Assembly: GCF_012979535.1 (NCBI RefSeq)
Contig: NZ_CP053015.1
Coordinates: forward strand, 1,674,001 to 1,738,000
From: Sphingomonas lacunae
Lineage (GTDB): Bacteria; Pseudomonadota; Alphaproteobacteria; Sphingomonadales; Sphingomonadaceae
Direction of reading: 5' to 3'
DNA length: 64,000 nucleotides
This document shows positions 24,555 to 33,340 of the stretch, piece by piece. The first letter of the stretch is position 1; each line of letters begins with the position of its first letter. A program made the position numbers and the translations under genes. The notes beneath the pieces are model-generated. The model did not search any database, was not told the origin of the DNA, and saw only the letters and a program-made list of their open reading frames with translations.

Positions 24555-24606
24555 CCATCTCCAGCCCTGTCGGAAGCTGGTCTTGTGGCAGTGTCGGGTG
24601 CTCCCC

Positions 24607-24750
24607 CTACTTCCCCGTCCGTCGGCAGCGTTCGGAACAATAGACGACATTGTCCCAGTCGCGTTCCCACTTCTTGCGCCAGACAAAGGGCCGCTCGCAT
24701 ACCGGGCACATCTTGCTCGGCAAATTGGCCTTGGCGACGCCGCGTGGCAT
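24607..24750 (-). CDS. DUF2256 small zinc-binding protein
   Basis: A 47-residue protein read from ATG 24750: [20 protein letters not shown], then [20 protein letters not shown] and CRRTGK. The CPVC and CSERC pairs and [10 protein letters not shown] fit DUF2256 (cryptochrome-associated small proteins), with four cysteines for one zinc. It starts two bases after the aroB stop, so it may be co-transcribed with aroB-aroK. No photolyase gene is in the window. Confidence 0.85.
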   Translation of the reverse strand: MPRGVAKANLPSKMCPVCERPFVWRKKWERDWDNVVYCSERCRRTGK

Positions 24751-24752
24751 GG

Positions 24753-25865
24753 TCAGGGCCGCGCCTCGCCGTCGAGGAAGCGGGCCACCTCGTCGAGGTT
24801 CACATCCTTGGCGAGGAAGGTTTCGCCAATACCGCGTGCGAGGAGAAAGGGCACCTTTCCGCCGCTGGCCTTTTTGTCATGTGCCATGTGCGCCGCGAGC
24901 GTTGCACCATCGGCGGAGACGCCTGCCGCCGCCAACCCGTCTGGCAGACCGACAGACCGGAGATGCGCCGCCACCCGCTCGGCATCCTGCTCGCTGCACA
25001 GGCCGCGTGCGGCCGAAAAGCGAAAGGCAAGCGCCATGCCCGCCGCCACCGCCTCGCCGTGCAACAGGCGGTCGGAATAGCCTGTCTCCGCCTCCAGCGC
25101 GTGGCCAAAGGTATGACCGAGGTTGAGCAGGGCGCGGCGGCCGCTGGTTTCGCGCTCGTCATCGGCGACGATTGCCGCCTTGGCCGCGACGCTGGTGGCA
25201 ATGGCTTGCAGCCGGGCAGCACCGTCGCCAGCCAGCAGCGCGTTGCCATTGGCCTCACACCATTCAAAAAAGGCGCGATTGTCGATCAGCCCATATTTGA
25301 CCACTTCGGCATAGCCCGCCGCCACTTCGCGCACCGGCAGCGTGTCGAGCGTGTCGGGGTCGATCAGGACAAGGCTCGGCTGGTGGAACGCACCAACCAG
25401 ATTCTTGCCAGCGGCTGTGTTGATCGCGGTCTTGCCGCCGACCGAGGAATCGACCTGCGCCAACAGGGTGGTGGGGATCTGGATGAAATGACATCCGCGC
25501 TTGATGATCGACGCGGCAAAACCGGTCAGGTCACCGATCACGCCGCCGCCCAGCGCCACGATATTGTCGCTGCGCTCGACCTCCAGCCGCAACAGCTCAT
25601 CGCACAGGCCCGACAGGTGCGGCCAGCTCTTGGTTGCCTCCCCGGCCGGCAGGATGATCGGGTGACAGGCAATGCCTGCGGCTTCGAGCGATGCGGTCAG
25701 CACCGGCAATTGGGTTTGGGCGACATGGGCATCGGTGACGATGACCGCGCGCCCCCGCGGGAACCAGGCGGCCATATGGTCGGCGGCGCGGTGCAGGCTG
25801 CCGGGCTCTACCCTCACTTCATAGCTGCGCTCGCCCAGCGCGACGGGGATGGTAGTGCCTGTCAT
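24753..25865 (-). CDS. aroB: 3-dehydroquinate synthase
   Basis: A 370-residue NAD-dependent enzyme that converts DAHP to 3-dehydroquinate, the second step of the shikimate pathway. Conserved parts: [47 protein letters not shown] and [13 protein letters not shown] with the metal-binding histidines. Its start overlaps the aroK stop by four bases (ATGA), the common aroKB order. Confidence 0.97.
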   Translation of the reverse strand: MTGTTIPVALGERSYEVRVEPGSLHRAADHMAAWFPRGRAVIVTDAHVAQTQLPVLTASLEAAGIACHPIILPAGEATKSWPHLSGLCDELLRLEVERSDNIVALGGGVIGDLTGFAASIIKRGCHFIQIPTTLLAQVDSSVGGKTAINTAAGKNLVGAFHQPSLVLIDPDTLDTLPVREVAAGYAEVVKYGLIDNRAFFEWCEANGNALLAGDGAARLQAIATSVAAKAAIVADDERETSGRRALLNLGHTFGHALEAETGYSDRLLHGEAVAAGMALAFRFSAARGLCSEQDAERVAAHLRSVGLPDGLAAAGVSADGATLAAHMAHDKKASGGKVPFLLARGIGETFLAKDVNLDEVARFLDGEARP

Positions 25866-26428
25866 GCCAAATACTCTTTCAACAGTGCGATGATCGCCTC
25901 GACCGCCCGGGCGTGGGGCGTCTGGTCGGTTTTGACCTTCAGATGCGCCTCGGCATAGGCCGGTCCCCGCTCCTTGAGCAGGCGCGTCAAAATCTCGCGC
26001 GGGTTGCCCTGGTTCAGCAGCGGGCGGTGGCTGCGCCGGGCGGTCCGTTCGACCAGGATGTTGACCGGCACGTCGAGCCAGATGGCAATGCCCTTGTCGA
26101 GGATGCGCTGGCGCGTATCAGGCTGGACAAAGGCGCCGCCGCCTGTCGCCAGCACACAGGGGCCAGCCTCCATCAGCCGCTGGATCACCCGCCGTTCGCC
26201 ATCGCGGAAATAGGGTTCGCCATAGCGTTCGAAAATCTCTGCGATTTTCAGCCCGGCAGCCGATTCAATCTCGTCATCGGCGTCGTAAAAAGGCAGCGAC
26301 AGGCGCGCGGCGAGCCGCTTGCCGACGCTCGACTTGCCCGACCCCATCATGCCGACAAGCACGATCGGCCGGTCGATCGTCAGATCGGGGGCGCGGGGCG
26401 GGCCGCCGGGAGGCGTGTCAGAGATCAT
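25862..26428 (-). CDS. aroK: shikimate kinase
   Basis: A 188-residue P-loop kinase that phosphorylates shikimate. Walker A is GMMGSGKS (residues 26-33); FYDADDEIE and FRDGERRVIQRL bind shikimate, LATGGGAF is the glycine motif, and RRSHRPLL is the lid. The ATG at 26428 agrees with the family length; a start at 26539 would add 37 residues with no homology. First gene of the aroK-aroB-DUF2256 unit. Confidence 0.96.
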   Translation of the reverse strand: MISDTPPGGPPRAPDLTIDRPIVLVGMMGSGKSSVGKRLAARLSLPFYDADDEIESAAGLKIAEIFERYGEPYFRDGERRVIQRLMEAGPCVLATGGGAFVQPDTRQRILDKGIAIWLDVPVNILVERTARRSHRPLLNQGNPREILTRLLKERGPAYAEAHLKVKTDQTPHARAVEAIIALLKEYLA

Positions 26429-26578
26429 GCACCAAGCGCCTATCCTGCCAGTCGCCCGGAGGCAAACGGCTTCGTCGGAACGGCGAAGATCAACGCGCCA
26501 TTGCCCATTGCACCGCGTCACCGCTAAAGGGGGAGACATGGTCGTTGCTGCGGCCGGCAGAATGATGGGAGAGCGCGC

Positions 26579-28444
26579 GTGGCGCTGGGTTCAAAACGTC
26601 CGGTCTGGCTGTTGGGGGGTGTCGCCATCGCGGCGGTGGCTGCATGGCCTGTGCTGGGACAGGAATCACTGCTGCCGCCGGGCTTTGACCAGCCTCCCGC
26701 CAACCGTCCGGCCCCTGCGCCCTCGCCGAGCCCCGCTCCCGCCCCAAGGCCGGCAGAAAGGCCAGCTAATTCAAATAATTCCACCCCTGCCAGACCCCCG
26801 GCACAGAGCGTCCCTCCCCCTGGCAATAGTGGCTCTACCTCGCCCTCTGCCTCCACTCCCGCGCCCCCTCGCACCGCTGACGGGGAACAGCAACTCGACG
26901 ATTCGGAAGGGGCGCTCGAAGAAGGCGACATCGAAACCGCTGCCCCGCGCTATGACCTGCCGCCAGGTGCCCGCCGCTCGCTCGCGCGCATCGGCCCGCT
27001 CTCGGCCGAAACCGGCGGACTGCCAGCCAATGCCTTTGGCAACCGTGGCATCTACGCCTCGCGCCTGATGGACAATCTGCGCCAGCCGCTCGTCTCTCGC
27101 TGGTCGTTTATCCTGTTGCGCCGCGCCATGCTGTCGGGAGTTGACACGCCGCCGAGGATCAACGGCGCCGATTTTATCGCTTCGCGCGCCAATCTTCTGT
27201 TCCGCCAGGGCGATGCCGCCAGTGCACGCTTGCTCGTTCAGTCGGTCGATGTGGACAAGGCCAGCCCGCGTCTGCGCCAGGCGGTCCTTCCCATCTATCT
27301 CGCCAATGCCGATCCCGCCGGCCTGTGCCCCTATGTACCAACAATGGCGGGCACGGACGAAAGCTGGCGCCTGGTGCAGGCAATGTGCGCGGCGATGGTC
27401 GGGGAATCGGGCACGGCAACGGCCATCGTCGATCGCGTCCAACGCGGCGGTCGCTTGCCTGCGATCGATGTAAAGCTCGCAGAGAAGATCGTTGGCGCCG
27501 GGCTTGCGAGCCGTCGTTCTGTGACGATCCGCTGGGACAATGTCGAGGAATTGACCCCTTGGCGGCTGGGGCTGGCGACGGCGGCAGGTGTCGAGATTCC
27601 GTCTGAGCTTTGGCAAACCGCGACGCCGGCCATGCGGCGATGGGCTGTACAAATGCCCATGATCCCCGTTGAACAGCGTTTTCGTTTTTTGGCGGATGCA
27701 TCGGCCTATGGCACATTGTCGTCGCGGGGTTATGTTGATCTGGTCAGCTTGACAGCTGATGCCGACGAACCGGGCGACACCATCTCCGCAAAGGGGGCGG
27801 AACTGCGCGCGGCGTTCGTGCTTGCCGACCTTTCCGCCCGCGTTTCGGCGATATTGGGCCTGAGTGAAGGTAGCGCTGGCTACAGCGGCCATGTGCTTGC
27901 GGCACGCGCTGCAGCGCGCGTTGGCCCGGTTGATCTGTCCGATGAGGAAAATTATGGCTTGCTCTCGGCCATGCTCGCGGGCGGGTTGGATCGTAATGCC
28001 ATGCTTTGGGCGCCCAAGGTTGCAGTCGGCTCATCAGGGTGGGGCCTTCTGGCGGTTGGGTCTCCCACGCCTCTTGTTGGCGTGTCGGCGGCTCAGGTTG
28101 CGGACTTTGCTTCGGATGACGATAGCGAGGGTCAATTGCGGACCCGCATGCTCGCAGCCGCTTTGATTGGGCTGGAGAGGGTGAGTGGCGACGATGTGGC
28201 AACCTTGTCACGGGACCATGCGCTTGAACTGGGCAAGCAGACCAGCTGGACGCGGGCGATTGATGAGGCAGCGCGGCGCAATGAAGCCGGTACTGTTGCG
28301 GTGTTGGCCGCAATAGGTTTGCAGGGGCGCAATTGGCAGGGCGTGCCTCCACGTCACATCTATCACATAACCCGCGCCTTGCGCATGGTTGGGCTCGGCG
28401 CAGAAGCACGCATGATCGCGGCAGAAGCCATCACCCGCAGTTGA
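26579..28444 (+). CDS. large exported protein of unknown function
   Basis: A 621-residue protein with a GTG start preceded by GGGAGAG. An N-terminal hydrophobic segment (residues 8-25, cleavage near VLGQ) is followed by a Pro/Ala/Ser-rich linker to about residue 110 and a helical domain of about 500 residues with TPR-like Ala/Leu periodicity. I do not recognise a named family. It precedes xerD by two bases and may share its transcript. It is divergent from aroK. The linker and helices suggest a periplasmic scaffold, which is inference. Confidence 0.65.
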   Translation: MALGSKRPVWLLGGVAIAAVAAWPVLGQESLLPPGFDQPPANRPAPAPSPSPAPAPRPAERPANSNNSTPARPPAQSVPPPGNSGSTSPSASTPAPPRTADGEQQLDDSEGALEEGDIETAAPRYDLPPGARRSLARIGPLSAETGGLPANAFGNRGIYASRLMDNLRQPLVSRWSFILLRRAMLSGVDTPPRINGADFIASRANLLFRQGDAASARLLVQSVDVDKASPRLRQAVLPIYLANADPAGLCPYVPTMAGTDESWRLVQAMCAAMVGESGTATAIVDRVQRGGRLPAIDVKLAEKIVGAGLASRRSVTIRWDNVEELTPWRLGLATAAGVEIPSELWQTATPAMRRWAVQMPMIPVEQRFRFLADASAYGTLSSRGYVDLVSLTADADEPGDTISAKGAELRAAFVLADLSARVSAILGLSEGSAGYSGHVLAARAAARVGPVDLSDEENYGLLSAMLAGGLDRNAMLWAPKVAVGSSGWGLLAVGSPTPLVGVSAAQVADFASDDDSEGQLRTRMLAAALIGLERVSGDDVATLSRDHALELGKQTSWTRAIDEAARRNEAGTVAVLAAIGLQGRNWQGVPPRHIYHITRALRMVGLGAEARMIAAEAITRS

Positions 28445-28446
28445 AC

Positions 28447-29418
28447 ATGGCCAAGCAGCGCCGGACTGTTGAACTTGCCGATCAAGATCGGTCGTTGATT
28501 GACCGTTATTTGGAGATGCTGGCGGTTGACCGAGGTGCGGCCAAAAACACTCTTCAGGCCTATCGCCGCGACCTGCAACAGGCATCACTCTATTTGGCCG
28601 GCAGCGGTGGATTGGCCAGCGCCGACGCTGTGAAGCTCTCCGGATTGGCAACAAACTGGCAAGACCAGTCTGTCGCTACGCTTGCCAGAAAGCTGTCTGC
28701 GGTCACGGGTTTCTTCAAATTTTGTGAAGAGGAGCGATTGCTGCCTGACAATCCCGCAACAGGCCTTGCAAGGCCTGTGTCGCGAAGGCCTTTGCCTCGA
28801 TTGCTGGATCATCAGGATATCGAAACCCTGTTCTGCTCCCTCGAAGAGACTGCATCGAGGGAAGGGGCGCCAGACGCCGCGATACGCTTGTTATGTCTGG
28901 TCGAGCTCCTTTACGGTTCGGGGCTGCGGGCTAGCGAGCTCGTCAGCCTGACCCGGCGGGCGTGGTCTATTGATCGTCCTTATCTCATTGTCCGTGGCAA
29001 GGGCGACAAGGAACGCATGGTGCCCGTTTCGGAACGGGCGCGCGTCGTTCTGTCAGCATGGATCGCCCGTTTACCAGCTGATAGCGCGTGGCTGTTTCCG
29101 GTCCGTGGCAAGCCAATGTCCCGCGTTCGGTTGTTCCAGTTGATCAAGCAGGCGGCGGCAGCCGCCGGGATCGACCCGGCGCGGGTCAGCCCGCATGTCT
29201 TGCGCCATGCCTTTGCCACGCACTTGCTTGAGGGGGGTGCGGATTTGCGGGTTTTGCAGTCGCTGTTGGGCCATGCTGACATAGCCACGACTGAAATTTA
29301 CACGCATGTTGACAGCCGGCGGCTTATCGAACTGGTCAATCAGCGGCATCCGCTTGCCCGCATGGCGCACGGCAAAATGCGGCCGCGGATGGTTACGGCA
29401 GGTAATGGCGATTGTTGA
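28447..29418 (+). CDS. xerD: tyrosine recombinase XerD
   Basis: A 323-residue site-specific recombinase that resolves chromosome dimers at dif together with XerC under FtsK control. The N-terminal SAM-like domain covers residues 1-110. Catalytic residues: R161 (GLRASEL), K185 (GKGDKER), H250 and R253 (HVLRHAFATHL), H276 (LLGHADI) and nucleophile Y285 (TEIYTHV). Not adjacent to an integration site or mobile genes, so it is the housekeeping enzyme, not an integrase. Confidence 0.95.
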   Translation: MAKQRRTVELADQDRSLIDRYLEMLAVDRGAAKNTLQAYRRDLQQASLYLAGSGGLASADAVKLSGLATNWQDQSVATLARKLSAVTGFFKFCEEERLLPDNPATGLARPVSRRPLPRLLDHQDIETLFCSLEETASREGAPDAAIRLLCLVELLYGSGLRASELVSLTRRAWSIDRPYLIVRGKGDKERMVPVSERARVVLSAWIARLPADSAWLFPVRGKPMSRVRLFQLIKQAAAAAGIDPARVSPHVLRHAFATHLLEGGADLRVLQSLLGHADIATTEIYTHVDSRRLIELVNQRHPLARMAHGKMRPRMVTAGNGDC

Positions 29419-29453
29419 CGTCGGCCGACCATCCGCCTAACCGGCATTTGCCC

Positions 29454-30401
29454 ATGATGACATATCTCGAATTCGAAAAGCCCGTCGCGGCATTGCAGGA
29501 TCAGATTGATGACCTGCGCAAGGCGGCTGACGATCAGAATCTGGATGTAGACGCCGAGATAGAGCGGCTTGAGGCCAAGGCGGCTGCCCAGTTGCGGGAC
29601 CTGTATGCCAAATTGACTCCTTGGCAGAAGACAGCGGTGGCGCGGCATCCGGACCGACCCCATTTCAACCAGTTGGTAGCTGGTTTGTTCGATGATTTCC
29701 TCCCGCTTGCGGGTGATCGGGCCTTTGGCGATGATCAGGCTATTCTGGGCGGGCTGGCCACTTTGGGCAGTCGCCGGGTAGTCGTCATCGGCCATGAGAA
29801 GGGGCACGATACAGCGACGCGGCTCAAGCATAATTTCGGCATGGGCAAGCCCGAAGGCTATCGCAAGGCGATCCGCTTGATGCAGCTCGCCGACCGGTTC
29901 GGTCTGCCGGTGGTCACGCTGGTTGACACATCGGGTGCCTTTCCCGGAATCGAAGCCGAGGAACGTGGGCAGGCGGAAGCCATCGCCAGATCCACCGAGC
30001 AATGCCTGGCGCTGGGCGTGCCGATTGTTGCTGCTGTTGTCGGCGAAGGTGGATCAGGAGGGGCCATTGCGCTTGCTGCCGCCAATCATGTGCTGATGTA
30101 TGAGCATGCCGTTTATGCGGTCATCTCTCCTGAAGGTTGCGCTTCCATTTTGTGGCGCACCTCTGACAAGGCGGCCGATGCCGCTGCGGCAATGCGCGTG
30201 ACGGCACAAGACCTCAAGGCATTGGGGGTGATCGACGAGATTGTGCCCGAGCCGGTAGGGGGTGCCCACCGTGATACCGTGGCCGCGATAGCCACTCTGC
30301 GACGATCGATCGAATCGGCGCTGAAGCAATGGGAAGGACGACAGGCTGATGCCATCCGTCAGGCAAGGGAAGAAAAATTCCTAGCCATGGGAAGACTCTA
30401 G
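29454..30401 (+). CDS. accA: acetyl-CoA carboxylase carboxyltransferase subunit alpha
   Basis: A 315-residue subunit that with AccD transfers CO2 from biotin to acetyl-CoA, the first step of fatty acid synthesis. The start MMTYLEFEKPVAALQDQIDDL and the motifs GHEKGHDT, NFGMGKPEGYRKA, TLVDTSGAFPGIEAEERG, GEGGSGGA and ISPEGCASILWR are those of AccA. ATG 29454 and 29457 are both possible. xerD lies 35 bases upstream; accA-xerD linkage is common in sphingomonads. Confidence 0.97.
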   Translation: MMTYLEFEKPVAALQDQIDDLRKAADDQNLDVDAEIERLEAKAAAQLRDLYAKLTPWQKTAVARHPDRPHFNQLVAGLFDDFLPLAGDRAFGDDQAILGGLATLGSRRVVVIGHEKGHDTATRLKHNFGMGKPEGYRKAIRLMQLADRFGLPVVTLVDTSGAFPGIEAEERGQAEAIARSTEQCLALGVPIVAAVVGEGGSGGAIALAAANHVLMYEHAVYAVISPEGCASILWRTSDKAADAAAAMRVTAQDLKALGVIDEIVPEPVGGAHRDTVAAIATLRRSIESALKQWEGRQADAIRQAREEKFLAMGRL

Positions 30402-30518
30402 CCCGTCTCGCCTGTCGTTCAGGGCAAGAGATGCACAGCGGATTGGACGATGTGACCCTGTCCCGGCATAATAGTCGCTCGTTCCAGTGGCAGACACCGG
30501 AAGATGGGGAGAGGGACA

Positions 30519-32027
30519 GTGCCGGTCAAAACGTCGCTTCGTTTATTGGGTGTGACCCTTGCAGGTTCGACGGCGTTGGGGCTCGCGTCCCAGCCTTTGC
30601 TGGCTCAATCCGGCACAGTCCGTCCTTTTACGCAGGCTGAGAAGAATCAGGGCGCGCAGGCCCATGCCCAGATCATGCAGGAGTTTGGCGGCGAATATGC
30701 CGGGCCTGCCACAGCCTATGTGCGGACGGTGGGGCAGGGGGTGGCCGTCCAGTCGGGCCTGTCCAACAATCCGAATGATTTCACCGTCACGCTGCTGAAT
30801 TCGCCGGTCAACAACGCGTTCGCGCTTCCCGGTGGCTTTATCTATAGCACGCGCCAGTTGCTGGCTCTGATGAACAATGAAGCCGAACTAGCCGGGGTTC
30901 TGGCGCATGAACTCGGCCACACCGCCGCGCGCCATTCCCAGCAGCGCCAGCGGCGTGCCACACGCAACTCGATCCTTGGCGTCCTCGCCACCGTGCTGGG
31001 CGGTGCCATTGGCGATAATGGTGGCCTGCTGGGCAGCCTTGGTGGCTTGTTGCAAAATAATGCGATGCAAGCAGCGCAAATGGCGACACTGGGTTTTTCG
31101 CGCAGCCAGGAGACGCAGGCCGATGATCTGGGTATCCGCTATATCAGTGCGGCGGGTTATGATCCCGCTGCTCTGGCGACGGTGCTGGCCAGTCTCGATG
31201 CCCAAAACTCCCTCGACCTGCGCCTGTCGGGGCAGGATGCTGCCCGCAATATACCGGCATGGGCCAGCACCCACCCCGATCCGGCATCACGGGTCAGGCG
31301 GGCGACTGAGCGTGCCCGAGCCATGAATGTGGTGAACGGCCGCACCAATCGGGACCAGTTCCTCAATGCGGTCAACAATCTGCTTTATGCCGATGATCCC
31401 CGGCAAGGTGTGGTCGAAGGTCGACAGTTCCTGCACCCGGACCTGCGTTTGGGCTTCAGTGTTCCGGAGGGTTTTCGCATTTCCAACGGGACCACAGCGG
31501 TTTCAATCGGCAGTGCCAATGGCCAAGCCCAGTTTACGATGGGCAGCTTTAGCGGCGATCTGGATGCCTATGTCCGGCAGGCGTTCCAGACTGTTGTCGG
31601 GCAGAATCAGTCGAATGTTCAGCTGGGGGCGATCAATCGAACGACCGTCAACGGTATTCCAGCCGCTTATGCAACGGCCAGGGCGACCACGCAGCAAGGT
31701 CAGGTCGACCTGATCATCTTTGCCTATGCCTTTGATTCGTCGAAGGCCTATCATTTTGCCGCATTGGCGCCAGCAGGTCGATTGTCGGTTTTTGATGCCA
31801 TGTTCGCTTCGGTCCGACGGCTGACGCCGGCTGAGGCAAGCGCCATTCGTCCGCGCAGAGTGTCTGTTGTAACCGTGCGTCGCGGTGATACCGTCCAAAG
31901 CCTGGCTAGTCGCATGGCCTATCAGGATTCGCAGCTCGAGCGGTTCCTTGTGCTGAACGCGCTGTCTTCGTCTGCTGTTTTGACTCCTGGCCAGCGAGTG
32001 AAGATTGTCACTTATGCGGGCAATTAG
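30519..32027 (+). CDS. secreted M48 metalloprotease with C-terminal LysM-like segment
   Basis: A 502-residue exported protease. The zinc site is HELGH (about residues 130-134) with a downstream glutamate in SRSQETQADDLGIRYI, as in BepA/Oma1-type M48 proteases that act in outer-membrane quality control. A signal peptide ends at LLAQ. The last 55 residues (VVTVRRGDTVQSLASRM, then LNALSSSAVLTPGQRVKIV) look like a LysM peptidoglycan-binding unit. I prefer the GTG at 30519 with GAGAGGGA upstream; an ATG at 30504 is in frame too. Confidence 0.88.
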   Translation: MPVKTSLRLLGVTLAGSTALGLASQPLLAQSGTVRPFTQAEKNQGAQAHAQIMQEFGGEYAGPATAYVRTVGQGVAVQSGLSNNPNDFTVTLLNSPVNNAFALPGGFIYSTRQLLALMNNEAELAGVLAHELGHTAARHSQQRQRRATRNSILGVLATVLGGAIGDNGGLLGSLGGLLQNNAMQAAQMATLGFSRSQETQADDLGIRYISAAGYDPAALATVLASLDAQNSLDLRLSGQDAARNIPAWASTHPDPASRVRRATERARAMNVVNGRTNRDQFLNAVNNLLYADDPRQGVVEGRQFLHPDLRLGFSVPEGFRISNGTTAVSIGSANGQAQFTMGSFSGDLDAYVRQAFQTVVGQNQSNVQLGAINRTTVNGIPAAYATARATTQQGQVDLIIFAYAFDSSKAYHFAALAPAGRLSVFDAMFASVRRLTPAEASAIRPRRVSVVTVRRGDTVQSLASRMAYQDSQLERFLVLNALSSSAVLTPGQRVKIVTYAGN

Positions 32028-32130
32028 GGCCAGGGCTGCCAATTGGTGATTGCCCGATCGGCCTGCCCACGCCGAGCCTGCTCAGGCTGAACCTTGGAAG
32101 AGATCCTGGGCGCGGTGCCTGAAATCCCGA

Positions 32131-32165
32131 ATCAAAAGGGGCGACGATTTGCATCGTCGCCCCTT
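32131..32165 (-). terminator. intrinsic terminator of the Flp pilin gene
   Basis: A perfect 13-bp stem (32136-32148 with 32153-32165, loop of four) followed on the minus strand by TTTTGAT. It is 45 bases past the pilin stop. Confidence 0.9.
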
Positions 32166-32209
32166 CGAATTTCCGATCTTGCCGACAAGAAGTCGACAAG
32201 GGCGGAAGA

Positions 32210-32368
32210 TTACAGCTTGTTCGAAGCGTTGGTGAACGTGCCCTGCACGCCCGTGCCAACAGCCGAGAAAGCCGCGATGCCGGCGACGGCGATCAGAGCG
32301 GCGATCAGGCCGTATTCAATGGCGGTCGCACCCTTCGAGTTGCGGATCATCTTCTTGATCATGTTCAT
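32210..32368 (-). CDS. Flp family type IVb pilin
   Basis: A 52-residue prepilin. The family pattern is clear: a short basic leader, then SKGATAIEYGLIAALIAVAG with the Gly-x-Thr-Ala-x-Glu-Tyr processing region and hydrophobic helix, ending in GTFTNASNKL. Flp pilins are cleaved by TadV and assembled by the Tad machinery into adhesive pili. No tad gene is in the window, so the machinery is elsewhere. A strong terminator follows. In alphaproteobacteria Flp genes are often CtrA targets. Confidence 0.95.
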   Translation of the reverse strand: MNMIKKMIRNSKGATAIEYGLIAALIAVAGIAAFSAVGTGVQGTFTNASNKL

Positions 32369-32450
32369 AACTGGTCTCCTGGTTCAAGCTCACATTTACC
32401 CGGTTGGGCCGGTCGTTGGACCGTCTCAACAACCTTGGTGCTAAGGGCAA

Positions 32451-32467
32451 AAGGTTCCCGAAACCTT
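32451..32467. promoter_or_regulatory. inverted repeat upstream of Flp pilin
   Basis: AAGGTT-CCCGA-AACCTT (32451-32467) lies 83-99 bases upstream of the pilin start. A further AACCTT half-site is at 32431-32436. It may bind a regulator of the pilin gene; position is the only support. Confidence 0.35.
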
Positions 32468-32564
32468 AATTCCGGCATTTATTTTTCCGGCCGACGGACA
32501 GCAGGCTTGCAGGTGAGGGCGGCTTCGGGCGCATTGCTGCCGGATCTGGCGGTCCTCAAATGCG

Positions 32565-32601
32565 CTTCGGGCGAGATTGCCTGTTGCAATCCCGCCCGAA
32601 G
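32565..32601 (-). terminator. 16-bp hairpin after second pilin gene
   Basis: The arms 32565-32580 and 32586-32601 pair with a single mismatch around CTGTT. It lies 54 bases past the stop of the second pilin gene (minus strand) and has no T-run, so it is either a weak terminator or an mRNA-end stabiliser. Confidence 0.5.
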
Positions 32602-32654
32602 GAATGTCGTCACTGTCGCTGCCCGGCCCGCCAGGCCGGTCGCCCTGAAGACGA

Positions 32655-32828
32655 TCAAAGCTTGGTCAGTGCCTCGTTGCGCACAAATTCCCACATCCCG
32701 ACCGTGCCATCGGCAAACGCCTGGATGGCGACACTTGCCGCGAGTGCAATCATTGCCACAATCATGGCATATTCTATAGCCGTAGCTCCGCGACTTTCGC
32801 CGCAAAACCGGTGGATTATTCGCCGCAT
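32655..32828 (-). CDS. second Flp-type pilin, divergent sequence
   Basis: A 57-residue prepilin-like protein: MRRIIHRFCGESRGATAIEY, then AMIVAMIALAASVAIQAF and a tail EFVRNEALTKL. The GATAIEYAMI processing region and helix fit Flp pilins, but the leader has a cysteine and the tail is unlike the first pilin, so it may be a minor pilin. It lies 286 bases upstream of the first pilin in the same direction. A mutT gene is divergent. Confidence 0.88.
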   Translation of the reverse strand: MRRIIHRFCGESRGATAIEYAMIVAMIALAASVAIQAFADGTVGMWEFVRNEALTKL

Positions 32829-32937
32829 GTTCCCTCACCCTGGTCAGAGGTGCAGATAATGTTCCTGTAGAGTGGCTTATGGCGTGCGCAGGGTTAATGA
32901 ATTGCTTAAGAAAAATGGCTGGAGGACAGATTTTGCC

Positions 32938-33333
32938 GTGTTAGTTGTTGCAGCCGCCCTGATCGACACAAACAATGCCATTTTGATACAGCAATGTCCG
33001 AAGCATAAGCCATTGGCAGGATTATGGGAATTTCCCGGCGGTAAGGTGGAGGCGGGTGAATGCTGCCGTGTCGCACTCTGTCGAGAACTGGCGGAAGAAT
33101 TGGGAATAAGGGTGGAGCCCGGCAGTCTCGAGGAGTTTTCCTTTGTCACTGGCGTAACGAATGACGGGAAGCCGCTGGTCTTGCTACTATACTGCTGCCG
33201 GGTCTGGCGAGGAGAGGTTTCTGCCATGGACGCGGATGCCCTGGCGTGGGTGCCTGCCGATCAATTGACCAACTATCCGCTGGCTCCGCTGGACGTTCCT
33301 CTCGCGGAACGTCTGGCCTTGCTGTTCCGCTGA
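32938..33333 (+). CDS. mutT: 8-oxo-dGTP diphosphatase MutT
   Basis: A protein of 131 residues with a complete Nudix box (G35, E41, R49-E50, E53-E54, G56). MutT hydrolyses 8-oxo-dGTP to prevent A:T to C:G changes. The start is a GTG at 32938 with GGAGGA 11 bases upstream; this gives the usual MutT beginning (VLVVAAALID). A GTG at 32872 would add 22 residues with poor fit. The sequence QQCPKHKPLAGLWEFPGGK is typical. Confidence 0.9.
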   Translation: MLVVAAALIDTNNAILIQQCPKHKPLAGLWEFPGGKVEAGECCRVALCRELAEELGIRVEPGSLEEFSFVTGVTNDGKPLVLLLYCCRVWRGEVSAMDADALAWVPADQLTNYPLAPLDVPLAERLALLFR

Positions 33334-33340
33334 CTGTCTT

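Noticed and set aside
26771-27892. 373-residue minus-strand frame opposite the exported protein
   Set aside because: Gln/Arg/His-rich shadow without a start context.
28447-29418. XerD-like gene as a phage integrase
   Set aside because: Length, residue pattern and lack of att sites fit the housekeeping XerD.
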